The notes beneath the pieces are model-generated. The model was not told the DNA's origin. It searched no databases and saw nothing but the letters and a program-made list of their open reading frames with translations. A stretch of DNA of 53,620 nt from the NCBI RefSeq assembly GCF_014205765.1, contig NZ_JACIIZ010000001.1:1-53620 (forward strand). The letters are read 5' to 3'. The translations under genes were made by a program, and so were the position numbers. Source of the stretch: Nitrospirillum iridis. Its GTDB lineage: Bacteria; Pseudomonadota; Alphaproteobacteria; Azospirillales; Azospirillaceae. Of this stretch, positions 8,581 to 17,743 are shown piece by piece. How positions within the stretch are numbered: the first letter of the stretch is position 1; the number at the start of each line of letters is the position of its first letter.

Positions 8581-9792
8581 ATGTTGAAGATCAAGGACGC
8601 CCGGGTGGTGGTCACCTGCCCCGGCCGCAATTTCGTCACGCTGCGCATCGAGACGGCGGACGGGCTGTACGGCCTGGGCGACGCCACCTTGAACGGCCGC
8701 GAACTGGCGGTGGTCAGCTATCTGGCGGACCATGTCATCCCCTGCCTGATCGGCCGCGACGCCCACCAGATCGAGGACATCTGGCAGTATCTGTACAAGG
8801 GCGCCTATTGGCGCCGGGGGCCCGTCACCATGTCGGCCATCGCCGCCGTGGACATGGCGCTGTGGGACATCAAGGCCAAGGCCGCCGGCATGCCGCTGTA
8901 CCAGCTGCTGGGTGGTGCCTGCCGCTCGGGCGTCATGGTCTACGGCCATGCCAACGGCCAGACCATCGAGGAGACGGTGGAGGAGGCGCGCAAGTACCAG
9001 GCGATGGGCTACAAGGCGATCCGGTTGCAATCGGGTGTCCCCGGCCTGCCGTCCACCTACGGCGTGTCGGGCGACAAGATGTTCTATGAGCCGGCGGATG
9101 GCGCCCTGCCGACGGAGAATGTCTGGTCGACCGCCAAGTACCTGCGCACGGTGCCCAAGCTGTTCGAGGCGGCGCGGCTGGCCCTGGGCAATGACGTCCA
9201 CCTGCTGCATGACGTCCACCATCGCCTGACGCCCATCGAGGCCGGGCGCCTGGGTGGAAGCCTGGAGCCCTATCGCCCGTTCTGGCTGGAGGACCCGACG
9301 CCGGCGGAAAACCAGGAGGCCTTCCGCCTGATCCGCCAGCACACCACCACCCCCCTGGCGGTGGGGGAGGTGTTCAACAGCATCTGGGATGCCAAGGATC
9401 TGATCCAGAACCAGCTGATTGACTATATCCGCGCCACGGTGGTGCACGCCGGCGGCATCACCCATCTGCGGCGCATCGCCAACCTGGCCGAACTGTATCA
9501 GGTGCGCACCGGCTGCCACGGCGCCACCGACCTGTCGCCGGTGACCATGGCGGCGGCCCTGCATTTCGACCTGTCCATCCCCAATTTCGGCGTCCAGGAG
9601 TATATGCGGCACACGGCGGAGACGGATGCCGTGTTCCCCCACGCCTACAGTTTCAAGGACGGCTATCTGCACCCGGGTGACGCCCCCGGCCTGGGGGTGG
9701 ATTTGGATGAGGCGCTGGCCGCCCGCTACCCTTACCGCCGGGCTTATTTGCCGGTGAACCGTCTGGAGGACGGTACCCTGCATAATTGGTAA
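8581..9792 (+). CDS. manD: D-mannonate dehydratase (enolase superfamily, ManD type)
   Basis: The product has 403 residues from ATG 8581, preceded by a GGTGAAGG ribosome site. It dehydrates D-mannonate to 2-keto-3-deoxy-D-gluconate, the third step of glucuronate breakdown. The text follows the ManD family closely: [13 protein letters not shown] at the N-terminal capping domain, then [20 protein letters not shown] and VYGHANG with its active-site Tyr. LHDVHHRL supplies a metal-binding Asp and catalytic His, [11 protein letters not shown] and AVGEVFN the two metal-binding Glu residues, and [11 protein letters not shown] the barrel His. The C-terminal Trp ending (LEDGTLHNW) is also family-typical. 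The long 150s loop argues for a genuine mannonate/gluconate dehydratase rather than another enolase-superfamily activity. It is probably repressed by the divergent GntR protein. Confidence 0.93.
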   Translation: MLKIKDARVVVTCPGRNFVTLRIETADGLYGLGDATLNGRELAVVSYLADHVIPCLIGRDAHQIEDIWQYLYKGAYWRRGPVTMSAIAAVDMALWDIKAKAAGMPLYQLLGGACRSGVMVYGHANGQTIEETVEEARKYQAMGYKAIRLQSGVPGLPSTYGVSGDKMFYEPADGALPTENVWSTAKYLRTVPKLFEAARLALGNDVHLLHDVHHRLTPIEAGRLGGSLEPYRPFWLEDPTPAENQEAFRLIRQHTTTPLAVGEVFNSIWDAKDLIQNQLIDYIRATVVHAGGITHLRRIANLAELYQVRTGCHGATDLSPVTMAAALHFDLSIPNFGVQEYMRHTAETDAVFPHAYSFKDGYLHPGDAPGLGVDLDEALAARYPYRRAYLPVNRLEDGTLHNW

Positions 9793-10015
9793 GGGTGGTT
9801 TGTCCCGCTTGGTTTCCCTTGGGCGCGGCGATCTGGCCGCGCCCTTGTTGTTTATGGGGACGTGGGTCCCATGGATGCCCGATTACTGGGGTAGCATGCG
9901 GTCAGGCCAGGCGGCTGGAGCAGGCTTGACAGGCGCCATGTGGTATGACCAATATCGCCATACCAATTATAAAGGGTCGCTCGAGCGGCCTGACACAGGG
10001 GAAGGGAACGCTCCA
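9793..10015 (+). promoter_or_regulatory. TonB-receptor promoter with overlapping GntR operator
   Basis: TTGACA at 9926-9931 is a consensus -35 element. TGGTATGACCA at 9941-9951 is a perfect copy of the TGGTNNGACCA palindrome found before mannonate dehydratase. It lies in the -35/-10 spacer (candidate -10 near 9950-9955), the classical position for repression. A GGGGAAGGG ribosome site precedes the ATG at 10016. Confidence 0.7.
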
Positions 10016-12349
10016 ATGAGCAGAAAAATGGCCTTGTTGGCCACGGCTGCGCTGCTGGGTGTGATGAATGGGAGCATCCAGGCCAAAGCCCAATCGAATC
10101 CGCCGCCCGCATCGCCGCAAAGCGCGGCTGCCGACACCGCCGACGCGATCGCCGAGATCGTGGTGACGGCGCAGAAGCGGGCGGAAAACGTCCAGGACAT
10201 TCCCGTGGCGGTCACGGTGGTGAGCGCCGACGCGCTGGCCAAGGCGGGCGTCACCCAGTTCGCCGACATCACCAAGCTGGCGCCGTCCATGACCGTGTCG
10301 GCGGGTGACCAGCCGGCCAACAGCGCCATCGTCATCCGTGGCATCGGCACCTTCGCCTACAGCATCGGCGTGGAGCCCAGCGTCCTGGTGGTGATCGACG
10401 ACGTGGCGGTGGGCCTGCAGGCCCAGGCCTTCACCGACCTGGCCGACGTTGACCGGGTGGAGGTGTTGCGCGGGCCGCAGAGCACGCTGTTCGGCAAGTC
10501 GGCCTCCGCCGGCGTGGTCAGCGTCACCACCAAGGCGCCGACCGACACCTTCACGGCGTATGGCGACGTCACCGTCACCGACGATGACGAACAGCGCACC
10601 AATGTCAGCATCTCCGGCCCCCTCAGCGACACGCTGAGTTTCCGCCTGACGGCTTCGCAGCACCAGTACGGCGGCAACATCCACAACCTGGCGACGGACG
10701 ACAAGCTGGGCGCCGACCGGTCGTGGAGCCTGCACGGCAAGCTGCAATGGAAGCCGACCGACCGGTTCGAGGGCACGCTGTCCGCCCACTACAACAAGGA
10801 CCAGTCCAATTGCTGCGTCGGCACGCTGGCACGGGTGGACTCCGGCGCCTTGCTGCTTGGCATCGCCGGCGCCACCCCGGCCAAGGTGCTGCCCGGCGTC
10901 GTGCCCGGCCCCGACAACACCAACGTCAGCCAGGATCAGGCGCCCCGCTCCGACACGCTGGATTATGGCGGGTCCGTCCACATGACCTATGATTTCGACG
11001 ACATGGCCCTGATCTCCATCACCGGATGGAACAAGTACCGTCTCAGCGACCATACCGACCTTGATGGCACGGCGCAGGACGTGCTGGGCGCGCTCACCCC
11101 CTACACCGCCGCCAATGGCCAGATCACCCCGGCCAGCCATGGCGGCCTGGTCCAGGGCGGAACGTTCGACGCCCGCACCTTCAGCCAGGAATTCCGCCTC
11201 GCCTCGCATGATGCCGTGCCCTTCGGCTATCTCGCCGGCATCTACGCGTCGGATGAGGATTTCGTGCGCGGCTTCCACCGCGGCCCCTACACCCGGGTGG
11301 GGGCCGCCGACTGGCGGGGCGAGGCCCAGTACCAGAATTACGCGGCTTTCGGCCAGACGACCTGGACCTTCCTGCCCGACTGGACGCTGATCACCGGCCT
11401 GCGCATCAACCGCGAAGAGGGCAGCTACCGCTTCAACGACTATTACAAGCAGACGTCCTATCCGCTGGCGGGGGCCTCCACCGGCGACGGGGACACGGTC
11501 GCCACCGGCAGGGTCGGCCTGCAATACCAGGTGTCGCCCGATGTCATGGCCTTCGCCACATATTCTCGCGGCTACAAGGGCCTGGCTTATGACCTGACCA
11601 GCAGCTTCAGCGCGGTGGTGGCGGCCAACCAACCCATCCGGCCGGAGATGTCGAACAACTACGAGCTGGGCGTGAAGAGCGAGCTGTTCGACCGCCACCT
11701 CGTCCTGAACGTCACCGCTTACGATACGGAGTATACGGACTTCCAGGTGCAATCCATCGTGCCCGGGGTGACGACCAATTTCCTGCTGACCAACGTCGGC
11801 GGGGTGCGGACGCGGGGCCTGGAACTGGATTGGCTGGCCCGGCTGACGCCGGAACTCAGCCTGACCGGCGGCTTCGCCTACACCGACGCCCGGGTGACGG
11901 ATTTCCCCTATGCCCAGTGCTACAGCGGCCAGGCGTGCAGCCTCTTGCCCGCCCCCTTGAACGTGCAGAATCTGGCGGGCAAGCGCCTGCCCAACGCGCC
12001 GGAGGAAAAGTTCAACATCGGGGCCAGCTATCACCTGCCGCTGGAAGGCCTGCCCGTCACCAGCGACATCAATCTGAATTATTCCTGGCAGAGCAAGGTT
12101 AACTTCAGCCTGACGCAGGATCCGGGCACGGTGCAGGACGCCTACGGCATCGCCAACCTCTCCATTTCCTTCGTGGAGCGGGACAATCAGCGCTACAGCC
12201 TGACCCTTTTCGCCAACAACCTGTTCGACCAGCATTATGCCGTGAACATGGCCAACGCCCGCGGCACTTGGGGCGTGTTCGCCTATACCCAGACCCTGCC
12301 CCGGGACTACAACCGCTACCTTGGCATGCGCCTGGGCTTCAACTACTGA
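10016..12349 (+). CDS. TonB-dependent outer-membrane receptor
   Basis: The product has 777 residues from ATG 10016, which gives a signal peptide (MSRKMALLATAALLG...QAKA) and has a good ribosome site. An in-frame extension to 9800 would read through the promoter. A TonB-box-like EIVVTAQKR follows at ~residue 45. The plug domain runs to ~200 (VEVLRGPQSTLFGKSASAGVV), and the rest is alternating amphipathic strands of a 22-strand barrel ending in an aromatic residue (RLGFNY). The style (AQKRAENVQDIPVAVTV) is that of sugar or large-substrate receptors in sphingomonads and Azospirillaceae. With its operator, adjacent ManD and following GH2 gene, import of an oligosaccharide containing uronic acid is likely. 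The ligand is not proven by sequence. Confidence 0.93.
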   Translation: MSRKMALLATAALLGVMNGSIQAKAQSNPPPASPQSAAADTADAIAEIVVTAQKRAENVQDIPVAVTVVSADALAKAGVTQFADITKLAPSMTVSAGDQPANSAIVIRGIGTFAYSIGVEPSVLVVIDDVAVGLQAQAFTDLADVDRVEVLRGPQSTLFGKSASAGVVSVTTKAPTDTFTAYGDVTVTDDDEQRTNVSISGPLSDTLSFRLTASQHQYGGNIHNLATDDKLGADRSWSLHGKLQWKPTDRFEGTLSAHYNKDQSNCCVGTLARVDSGALLLGIAGATPAKVLPGVVPGPDNTNVSQDQAPRSDTLDYGGSVHMTYDFDDMALISITGWNKYRLSDHTDLDGTAQDVLGALTPYTAANGQITPASHGGLVQGGTFDARTFSQEFRLASHDAVPFGYLAGIYASDEDFVRGFHRGPYTRVGAADWRGEAQYQNYAAFGQTTWTFLPDWTLITGLRINREEGSYRFNDYYKQTSYPLAGASTGDGDTVATGRVGLQYQVSPDVMAFATYSRGYKGLAYDLTSSFSAVVAANQPIRPEMSNNYELGVKSELFDRHLVLNVTAYDTEYTDFQVQSIVPGVTTNFLLTNVGGVRTRGLELDWLARLTPELSLTGGFAYTDARVTDFPYAQCYSGQACSLLPAPLNVQNLAGKRLPNAPEEKFNIGASYHLPLEGLPVTSDINLNYSWQSKVNFSLTQDPGTVQDAYGIANLSISFVERDNQRYSLTLFANNLFDQHYAVNMANARGTWGVFAYTQTLPRDYNRYLGMRLGFNY

Positions 12350-12362
12350 GCGCTCTCCCCCT

Positions 12363-12418
12363 CCACCCGCCCGCGGGGCGCCTCCGGGAACGGCTTGCGG
12401 GCGGGTGGCCTTCTTATT
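12363..12418 (+). terminator. Intrinsic terminator after the TonB receptor gene
   Basis: Perfect 12-bp arms CCACCCGCCCGC (12363-12374) and GCGGGCGGGTGG (12397-12408) are followed by a T-rich tail. This separates the receptor from the GH2-MFS-LacI operon. Confidence 0.75.
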
Positions 12419-12452
12419 TGTCACGGGTTCGGATCAAATGTTTTCGCGACCG

Positions 12453-12460
12453 AACCGGTT
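12453..12460. promoter_or_regulatory. LacI-type operator candidate upstream of the GH2 operon
   Basis: AACCGGTT is the kind of self-complementary, CG-centred core bound by LacI/GalR regulators. It lies 85 bp before the GH2 start, inside the gap after the terminator. A LacI gene is the last gene of the operon it would control. Only the 8-bp core is symmetric. Confidence 0.45.
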
Positions 12461-12544
12461 GGATGCCATTAGCGTAGCCTTCACCCATTGCCCGCCCCCG
12501 GCTTTCGCCCCATGCACCAAGAAACGATGTCAGGAAGGACACCC

Positions 12545-15220
12545 ATGCCGCCTCACGCCGCCCGCCGCCTGAACCGCCAGCGCCTTCGTCATCCCGTCCT
12601 GGCGGTGGCCGCCCTCGCCCTGATGGCCAGCGGCGCGCATGCCGGGGAACGGCGCGACCTGCCGCTCAGCGCCGGCTGGCAGTTCCATCAGGGTGATGTG
12701 GGGGGTGCCGAGGCGCCGGCCTTCAACGACACCGGCTGGGCCACCGTCGGCCTGCCCCACACCTGGAACCATCTCGGCGGGACGGCCCAGCGGGGGCCCG
12801 ACTACAACGCCACGCGTGGGGCCGGCTGGTACCGCCTCCGCTTCACCCCGCCGGCCGATTATACCCACGCCAAGGTCTGGCTGCAGTTCGATGGCGCCAG
12901 CATCAATACGGAGGTCTGGCTGAACGGGCGGAAGCTGGGCGTGCACCAGGGCGCCTTCGGCCGCTTCCGCTTCGACGCCACGCCGGCGCTGAAGCTGGGC
13001 AAGGTGAATGTGCTGGCCGTCCGGACCGACAATTCCAGCCCATCGAAGGCGGGGTCGCCCACCACCGACGTCATTCCCATGTCCGGCGACTTCTTCCTGT
13101 TCGGCGGGCTGTATCGCCAGGTCTCGCTGATCGCCACCGATCCGGTGCACATCGACATGCTGGATTGGGGCGGCCCGGGCCTTTACGCCCACACCGATTC
13201 CGTCGACGGGCACACGGCGATCATCGCGGTGACCGCCCGGGTCAAGAACGATGCGGCCCAGGCGCGGCAGGTGGTGGTGAAGACCGCCATCGTCGATGCC
13301 CAGGGCGTCCCCGTGGCGACCGACAGCCATCCCCTGTCGTTGGCCGCCGGTGCGCTGGAGGAGCCGGAACAGAGCTTGAGCGTGCCCAACCCCCATCTTT
13401 GGGACGGCCGCACCGACCCCTATCTCTATCAGGTGGTCACGAGGGTGGAGACGGCGGACGGCCAGATGCTGGACCAGGTGACCCAGCCGCTGGGCATCCG
13501 CAGCTTCCGCTTCGATCCCGACCAGGGCTTTTTCCTGAACGGGCGGCATGTGTCCCTGCACGGTGTCTCCCGTCACCAGGATCGGCCGGGCAAGGGCTGG
13601 GCCATCACCCCCGCCGACCAGGCCCAGGACATGGACATCATGCTGGACCTGGGCATCAACACCCTGCGCCTGGCCCATTACCAGCATGACCAGGCCATCT
13701 ATGACCTGGCTGACAAGGATGGGGTGGTGGTCTGGGCGGAAATCCCCCTGGTCAACCGCACCGCGCCCGAAACGCCGGAGGGGGACAAGGGCGTCACGTC
13801 CGCCGCCTTCGCCGACAATGCCGACAGCCAGCTGCATGAACTGATCAAGCAGAACTACAACCATCCCAGCGTCGTCACCTGGTCCATCGGCAACGAGGTG
13901 AACCTGATGGCGTCCTTTGGCCGGGGCGTCAGCAAGGCCCGGCCGCTGCTGACCCGGTTGAACCAGGCGGCGTACGATCTGGACCATACCCGCCCCACCA
14001 CCATGGCGGACTGTTGCGAGCCCTGGCCCGACCAGCCTAAGCCCGGGTTGGACGTGGTGGCGGAGATCACGGACCTGCTGGGCTACAACCGCTATCAGGG
14101 CTGGTACTACGACAAGCCGGAGGATTTGGGCCCGGTGCTGGACCGGCTGCACAAATTGCACCCCCGCCTGCCGCTGTCGGTCAGCGAATACGGCGCCGGC
14201 GGCGCCCTGACCCAGCATACCGACCAGGCGCAGGCCGGCGTCGTCTACGCCAAGGGCCATTTCCATCCGGAAGAGCTGGAAAGCCGGCTGCATGAGATTT
14301 GGTGGGCGCAGCTGAAGGCGCGGCCCTACCTCTGGGGCACCTTCATCTGGAACATGTTCGACTTCGCCAGCGACAGCCGCACCGAAGGCGACATGGTCGA
14401 CACCAACGACAAGGGCTTGGTGTCCTATGACCGCACGGTCAAGAAGGACGTGTTCTTCTTCTACAAGGCGGACTGGAGCGACCAGCCGGTGCTGCACCTG
14501 AATGGCCGCCGCTATGTCGACCGTGCCTATCCCGTGACCGACGTCCAGGCCTACAGCAATGCCGCGACCGCGCGTCTGACCCTGAACGGCCGCGACCTGG
14601 GTACCGCACCTTGTCCCGAGCACATCTGCCGCTGGCCGGCGGTGCGCCTGGATGTGGGCGACAACGTGCTGGTGGCCTCTGCCGATATTGGGGGCAAGGC
14701 GATCGGCGATAGCCTCACCTGGCGCTTCGGCGGCCGGGCGGACGAGATCCGCATCCGCGCCGGGGCCTCGGCCGGCCTGACCACCGCGGCCGGCGCCCGC
14801 TATGGCTCCGACGCTTTTGTCACCGGCGGCACGCCGCACGACCGCAACCCGGGACCGGAATTCGGCAAGCCGGACACGACCCCGCCCGCCGTCACCGGCA
14901 CCCCCGACCCCGTGTTGTTCGAGACCTATCGCGAGGGCGCGTTCCGCTATCATGTGCCGGTGCCGGCCGGGCGCTATCAGGTCACCCTGCACTTCGTCGA
15001 GCCGGCGCTGGCGGCCGGCGCCCGGGTGTTTGACGTCGCCGCCAATGGCGGCGTGGTGGTGAAGCGCCTGGATGTCGCGGCCGAGGCCGGCGGGCCCCTG
15101 AAGGCGCTGGACCGCACCGTGTCCGTCGAGGTGAAGGGCGGCGACGGCCTGGAACTCGACTTCCGCCCCGTCACCGGCCAGGCGATCGTGTGCGCCATCG
15201 ATGTGGTGGCGGCGCGGTGA
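12545..15220 (+). CDS. Secreted GH2-family glycosidase (beta-galactosidase/beta-glucuronidase type) with malectin-like tail
   Basis: The product has 891 residues from ATG 12545 (AGGAAGGA lies 5 nt upstream). A signal peptide ends near SGAHA-G. The domains follow the GH2 plan: sugar-binding jelly roll (~30-200, with NHLGGTAQRGPDYNATRGAGWYR), an immunoglobulin-like sandwich (~215-325), and a TIM barrel (~330-620). The acid/base is Glu451 in SIGNEVN and the likely nucleophile is Glu548 in SVSEYG. A DUF4982-like beta domain follows, then a C-terminal malectin-like module (~740-890). The GH2 family covers beta-galactosidases, glucuronidases and mannosidases. The neighbouring hexuronate carrier and mannonate dehydratase favour a uronic-acid-linked substrate, but the exact bond is undetermined. 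The next gene starts at GTG 15217, overlapping this stop by 3 bases. Confidence 0.92.
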   Translation: MPPHAARRLNRQRLRHPVLAVAALALMASGAHAGERRDLPLSAGWQFHQGDVGGAEAPAFNDTGWATVGLPHTWNHLGGTAQRGPDYNATRGAGWYRLRFTPPADYTHAKVWLQFDGASINTEVWLNGRKLGVHQGAFGRFRFDATPALKLGKVNVLAVRTDNSSPSKAGSPTTDVIPMSGDFFLFGGLYRQVSLIATDPVHIDMLDWGGPGLYAHTDSVDGHTAIIAVTARVKNDAAQARQVVVKTAIVDAQGVPVATDSHPLSLAAGALEEPEQSLSVPNPHLWDGRTDPYLYQVVTRVETADGQMLDQVTQPLGIRSFRFDPDQGFFLNGRHVSLHGVSRHQDRPGKGWAITPADQAQDMDIMLDLGINTLRLAHYQHDQAIYDLADKDGVVVWAEIPLVNRTAPETPEGDKGVTSAAFADNADSQLHELIKQNYNHPSVVTWSIGNEVNLMASFGRGVSKARPLLTRLNQAAYDLDHTRPTTMADCCEPWPDQPKPGLDVVAEITDLLGYNRYQGWYYDKPEDLGPVLDRLHKLHPRLPLSVSEYGAGGALTQHTDQAQAGVVYAKGHFHPEELESRLHEIWWAQLKARPYLWGTFIWNMFDFASDSRTEGDMVDTNDKGLVSYDRTVKKDVFFFYKADWSDQPVLHLNGRRYVDRAYPVTDVQAYSNAATARLTLNGRDLGTAPCPEHICRWPAVRLDVGDNVLVASADIGGKAIGDSLTWRFGGRADEIRIRAGASAGLTTAAGARYGSDAFVTGGTPHDRNPGPEFGKPDTTPPAVTGTPDPVLFETYREGAFRYHVPVPAGRYQVTLHFVEPALAAGARVFDVAANGGVVVKRLDVAAEAGGPLKALDRTVSVEVKGGDGLELDFRPVTGQAIVCAIDVVAAR

Positions 15221-16536
15221 GCGTCGCCCCGCCGGCCGTGGAGACAGTGCCGCCTGACGCCCCTGGGGTACCCCCTGGGATGGCCAAGCCGCAGGGCCGC
15301 TACCGGTGGCTGGTCTGCTTCCTGCTGTTCTCCGCCGTGGCGCTCAGCTACGTCGACCGGCAGGTGCTGGGGGTGCTGAAGCCCCTGCTGCAGGAACGCT
15401 ACGGTTGGACCGAAATCGGCTACGGCACCATCGTCTTCTGGTTCCAGGCGGCCTACGCCAGCGGCTATCTGGTGTTCGGCCGGCTGGTGGATCGCATCGG
15501 CGCCCGGGTCGGCTATGCCCTGGCGGTGGGCATCTGGACCATCGCCCACATGGCCCACGCCGCCGCGTCGTCCGTCGCCAGCTTCGCGCTGGCCCGTGTG
15601 CCCTTGGCCCTCGGCGAATCGGGCGCGTTCCCCGCCAGCCTGGCGGCGGTGGCGGAATGGTTCCCACAGCGGGAACGGGCCCTGGCCATCGGCCTGGCCA
15701 ACGCCGGCGCCAATGTCGGCGCCATCCTGACACCGCTGATCGTGCCGGTGGTGACGCTGGCCTGGGGCTGGCGCGCCGCCTTCCTGGTGACGGGCCTGTT
15801 CACCATCGTCTGGCTGGTCGCATGGCTGGCCCTTTACCGCCGCCCGCGCGAGGTCGCGCGTCTTTCGGCCGAGGAGTTGGCCTATATCGAGGCCGACCCG
15901 GTGCCGCCGCCGGTGCGGCTGTCCTGGCGGCGGGTGCTGGCGACACGGGAAACCTGGGCCTATGTCCTTGGTCGTTTCGTCATCGATCCAATCTGGTGGA
16001 CCTTCCTGTTCTGGCTGCCGGACTTCTTCGCCAAGCGCTATGGCCTGGACCTCAAGGGCTTCGGGCCGCCCCTGGTGCTGATCTACATCCTGGCCGATGT
16101 CGGCAGCGTGCTGGGGGGCTGGGGCTCTTCCCGCCTGCTGGCCCGGGGCGTGGGCCTCAACCGGGCGCGGAAGATCGCCTTCCTGGTCTGCGCGCTGGTG
16201 GTGATGCCGGTGGCGCTGGCCATGGAAACGTCCAGCCTGTGGGTGGCGGCGCTGCTGATCGGTTTCGCCTGCGCCGGGCATCAGGGCTTTTCCGTCAATC
16301 TCTATGCGCTGCCGTCCGATCTGTTCCCCCGCTGGGCTGCGGGATCGGTGATCGGTTTGGGTGGGGCGGCGGGCGGCATCGGCAGTATGCTGATGGCCCA
16401 GGCGGCCGGCTGGATCCTGCAGGCCACCGGCAGCTACCGTCCCATCTTCCTGATGGCGGCCGGCGCCTATTTCGTGGCGTTCGCCTTGATCCATCTGGTG
16501 ACGCCGCGCTACGCGCCGGCGCGCATCGACCGTTAG
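15217..16536 (+). CDS. MFS transporter, hexuronate (ExuT-like, ACS family)
   Basis: The product has 439 residues from GTG 15217, which overlaps the GH2 stop (GTGA) and implies translational coupling. ATG 15280 is an alternative that removes 21 polar residues. About 12 hydrophobic segments are readable. The first carries the anion/cation-symporter-family signature FSAVALSYVDRQVLGVLKPLL, and GRLVDRIGARVGYALAVGIW is the MFS loop 2-3 motif. ESGAFPASLAAVAEWFPQRERALAIG resembles the ExuT/GudP helix-4 region. In this family the substrate is usually glucuronate, galacturonate or a related sugar acid moved with protons across the inner membrane. That fits a pathway in which uronate released by the GH2 enzyme becomes mannonate and then KDG. 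Confidence 0.9.
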   Translation: MSVAPPAVETVPPDAPGVPPGMAKPQGRYRWLVCFLLFSAVALSYVDRQVLGVLKPLLQERYGWTEIGYGTIVFWFQAAYASGYLVFGRLVDRIGARVGYALAVGIWTIAHMAHAAASSVASFALARVPLALGESGAFPASLAAVAEWFPQRERALAIGLANAGANVGAILTPLIVPVVTLAWGWRAAFLVTGLFTIVWLVAWLALYRRPREVARLSAEELAYIEADPVPPPVRLSWRRVLATRETWAYVLGRFVIDPIWWTFLFWLPDFFAKRYGLDLKGFGPPLVLIYILADVGSVLGGWGSSRLLARGVGLNRARKIAFLVCALVVMPVALAMETSSLWVAALLIGFACAGHQGFSVNLYALPSDLFPRWAAGSVIGLGGAAGGIGSMLMAQAAGWILQATGSYRPIFLMAAGAYFVAFALIHLVTPRYAPARIDR

Positions 16537-16547
16537 CGGAGCAGTCC

Positions 16548-17696
16548 TTGGCGGATATCGACACCCCGGCAGCCAAACGGGCCCACCGCCGCAAGGCGCT
16601 GGCCGGCGACGGCCGGTTGGCGGAGGCCCCGGACGCCACGGCCATACCCGCCTGGACCCTGGCCCGCCCGCCCACCATCAACGACGTGGCGCGCCTGGCC
16701 AAGGTGTCGAAGAAGACGGTCTCCCGGGTCATCAACCAGTCGCCCCACGTCCATGACGCCACCCGCGCGGTGGTGGACGCGGTGGTGGCCCGCATCGGCT
16801 ACGTCCCCAGCCCGCAGGCGCGCGGCTTGGCCATCAACCGCTCCTTCCTGCTGGGCCTCATCTACGACAACCCCAACGCCCAATACATCGTGAACGTCCA
16901 GGGCGGCATCCTGGAGGCCTGCCACCGCGAGGGGTTCGAGCTGGTGGTCCATCCCTGTCGCCAGGTGGCGCCGGGCTTCCTGGCGGACGTGAAGGCTTTC
17001 ATCCAGCGCCAGAACCTGGACGGCGTCATCCTGATCCCGCCCCTGTCGGAGGATGCGGCCCTGGTGGCCCTGTTGCGCGCCATCGACTGCCCCTACATGC
17101 GCCTGATGTCCGTGCCGTTGGATGAGCCCAAGGCCATGGTGCTGCACACCGACCGCGCGGGGGCGGCGGAGGTGGGGGCGCACCTGGCCCAGTTGGGCCA
17201 CACCCAGGTGGCGCTGATCACCGGGCCGCAGCGCTATCGTTCCACCCTTGAGCGGCGCGAGGGCTTCATCGGCGCGCTGGCGGAGCGGGGGGTGTCGGTG
17301 CCGGAATCCTGGATTCTCGAGGGCCAGTACACCTTCGAGTCCGGGGAGACGCGGGGCATGGAGCTGCTGACCGGCCCAGACCGCCCCACCGCCATCTTCG
17401 CCAGCAATGACGAGATGGCAGCCGGCATCTACCGGGCGGCCTACCGCCTGGGCATCGCCATCCCGCGTGACCTCACGGTGGTGGGCTTCGACGACACGCC
17501 GCTGTCCTCGCGCATGTGCCCGGCCCTGTCCACCGTGCGCCTGCCCATCCACGACATGGGCCGGCTGGCGGCCGACCGGCTGATCGCCCGCATCAACGAG
17601 GGCGATGCCGGTTCCGCCAAGTCCAAGACCTCCCAGCCCCTGACGGTGACGCCCCGTCTGGTGGTGCGCGAGTCGTCCGCCCCGCCGCCGGCGTAG
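16548..17696 (+). CDS. LacI-family transcriptional regulator
   Basis: The product has 382 residues from TTG 16548, the best supported start: it lies 11 bp after the MFS stop, AGCGGAG is 7-13 nt upstream, and no ATG precedes the DNA-binding domain. The helix-turn-helix begins near residue 42 (TINDVARLAKVSKKTVSRVIN), followed by the hinge segment YVPSPQARGLA. The periplasmic-binding-protein fold occupies ~100-375, with GLIYDNPNAQYIVNVQGGI, ALITGPQRYRSTLERREGF and FASNDEMAAGIYRAA at the usual places. The ~40-residue basic/Ala-rich leader before the helix-turn-helix is longer than normal. Being last in the GH2-MFS operon, it is likely autoregulated, possibly through the AACCGGTT site at 12453. 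Confidence 0.9.
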   Translation: MADIDTPAAKRAHRRKALAGDGRLAEAPDATAIPAWTLARPPTINDVARLAKVSKKTVSRVINQSPHVHDATRAVVDAVVARIGYVPSPQARGLAINRSFLLGLIYDNPNAQYIVNVQGGILEACHREGFELVVHPCRQVAPGFLADVKAFIQRQNLDGVILIPPLSEDAALVALLRAIDCPYMRLMSVPLDEPKAMVLHTDRAGAAEVGAHLAQLGHTQVALITGPQRYRSTLERREGFIGALAERGVSVPESWILEGQYTFESGETRGMELLTGPDRPTAIFASNDEMAAGIYRAAYRLGIAIPRDLTVVGFDDTPLSSRMCPALSTVRLPIHDMGRLAADRLIARINEGDAGSAKSKTSQPLTVTPRLVVRESSAPPPA

Positions 17697-17743
17697 GGCG
17701 CGATGATCGGCCCAGAGGGACGTATCTGACGCGTGAAGCCGCG

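Noticed and set aside
15306-16547. Open frame joined upstream of the LacI gene within the MFS coding region
   Set aside because: It is the +2 frame of the MFS gene. The LacI protein needs only the part from TTG 16548, and the upstream text has no domain.
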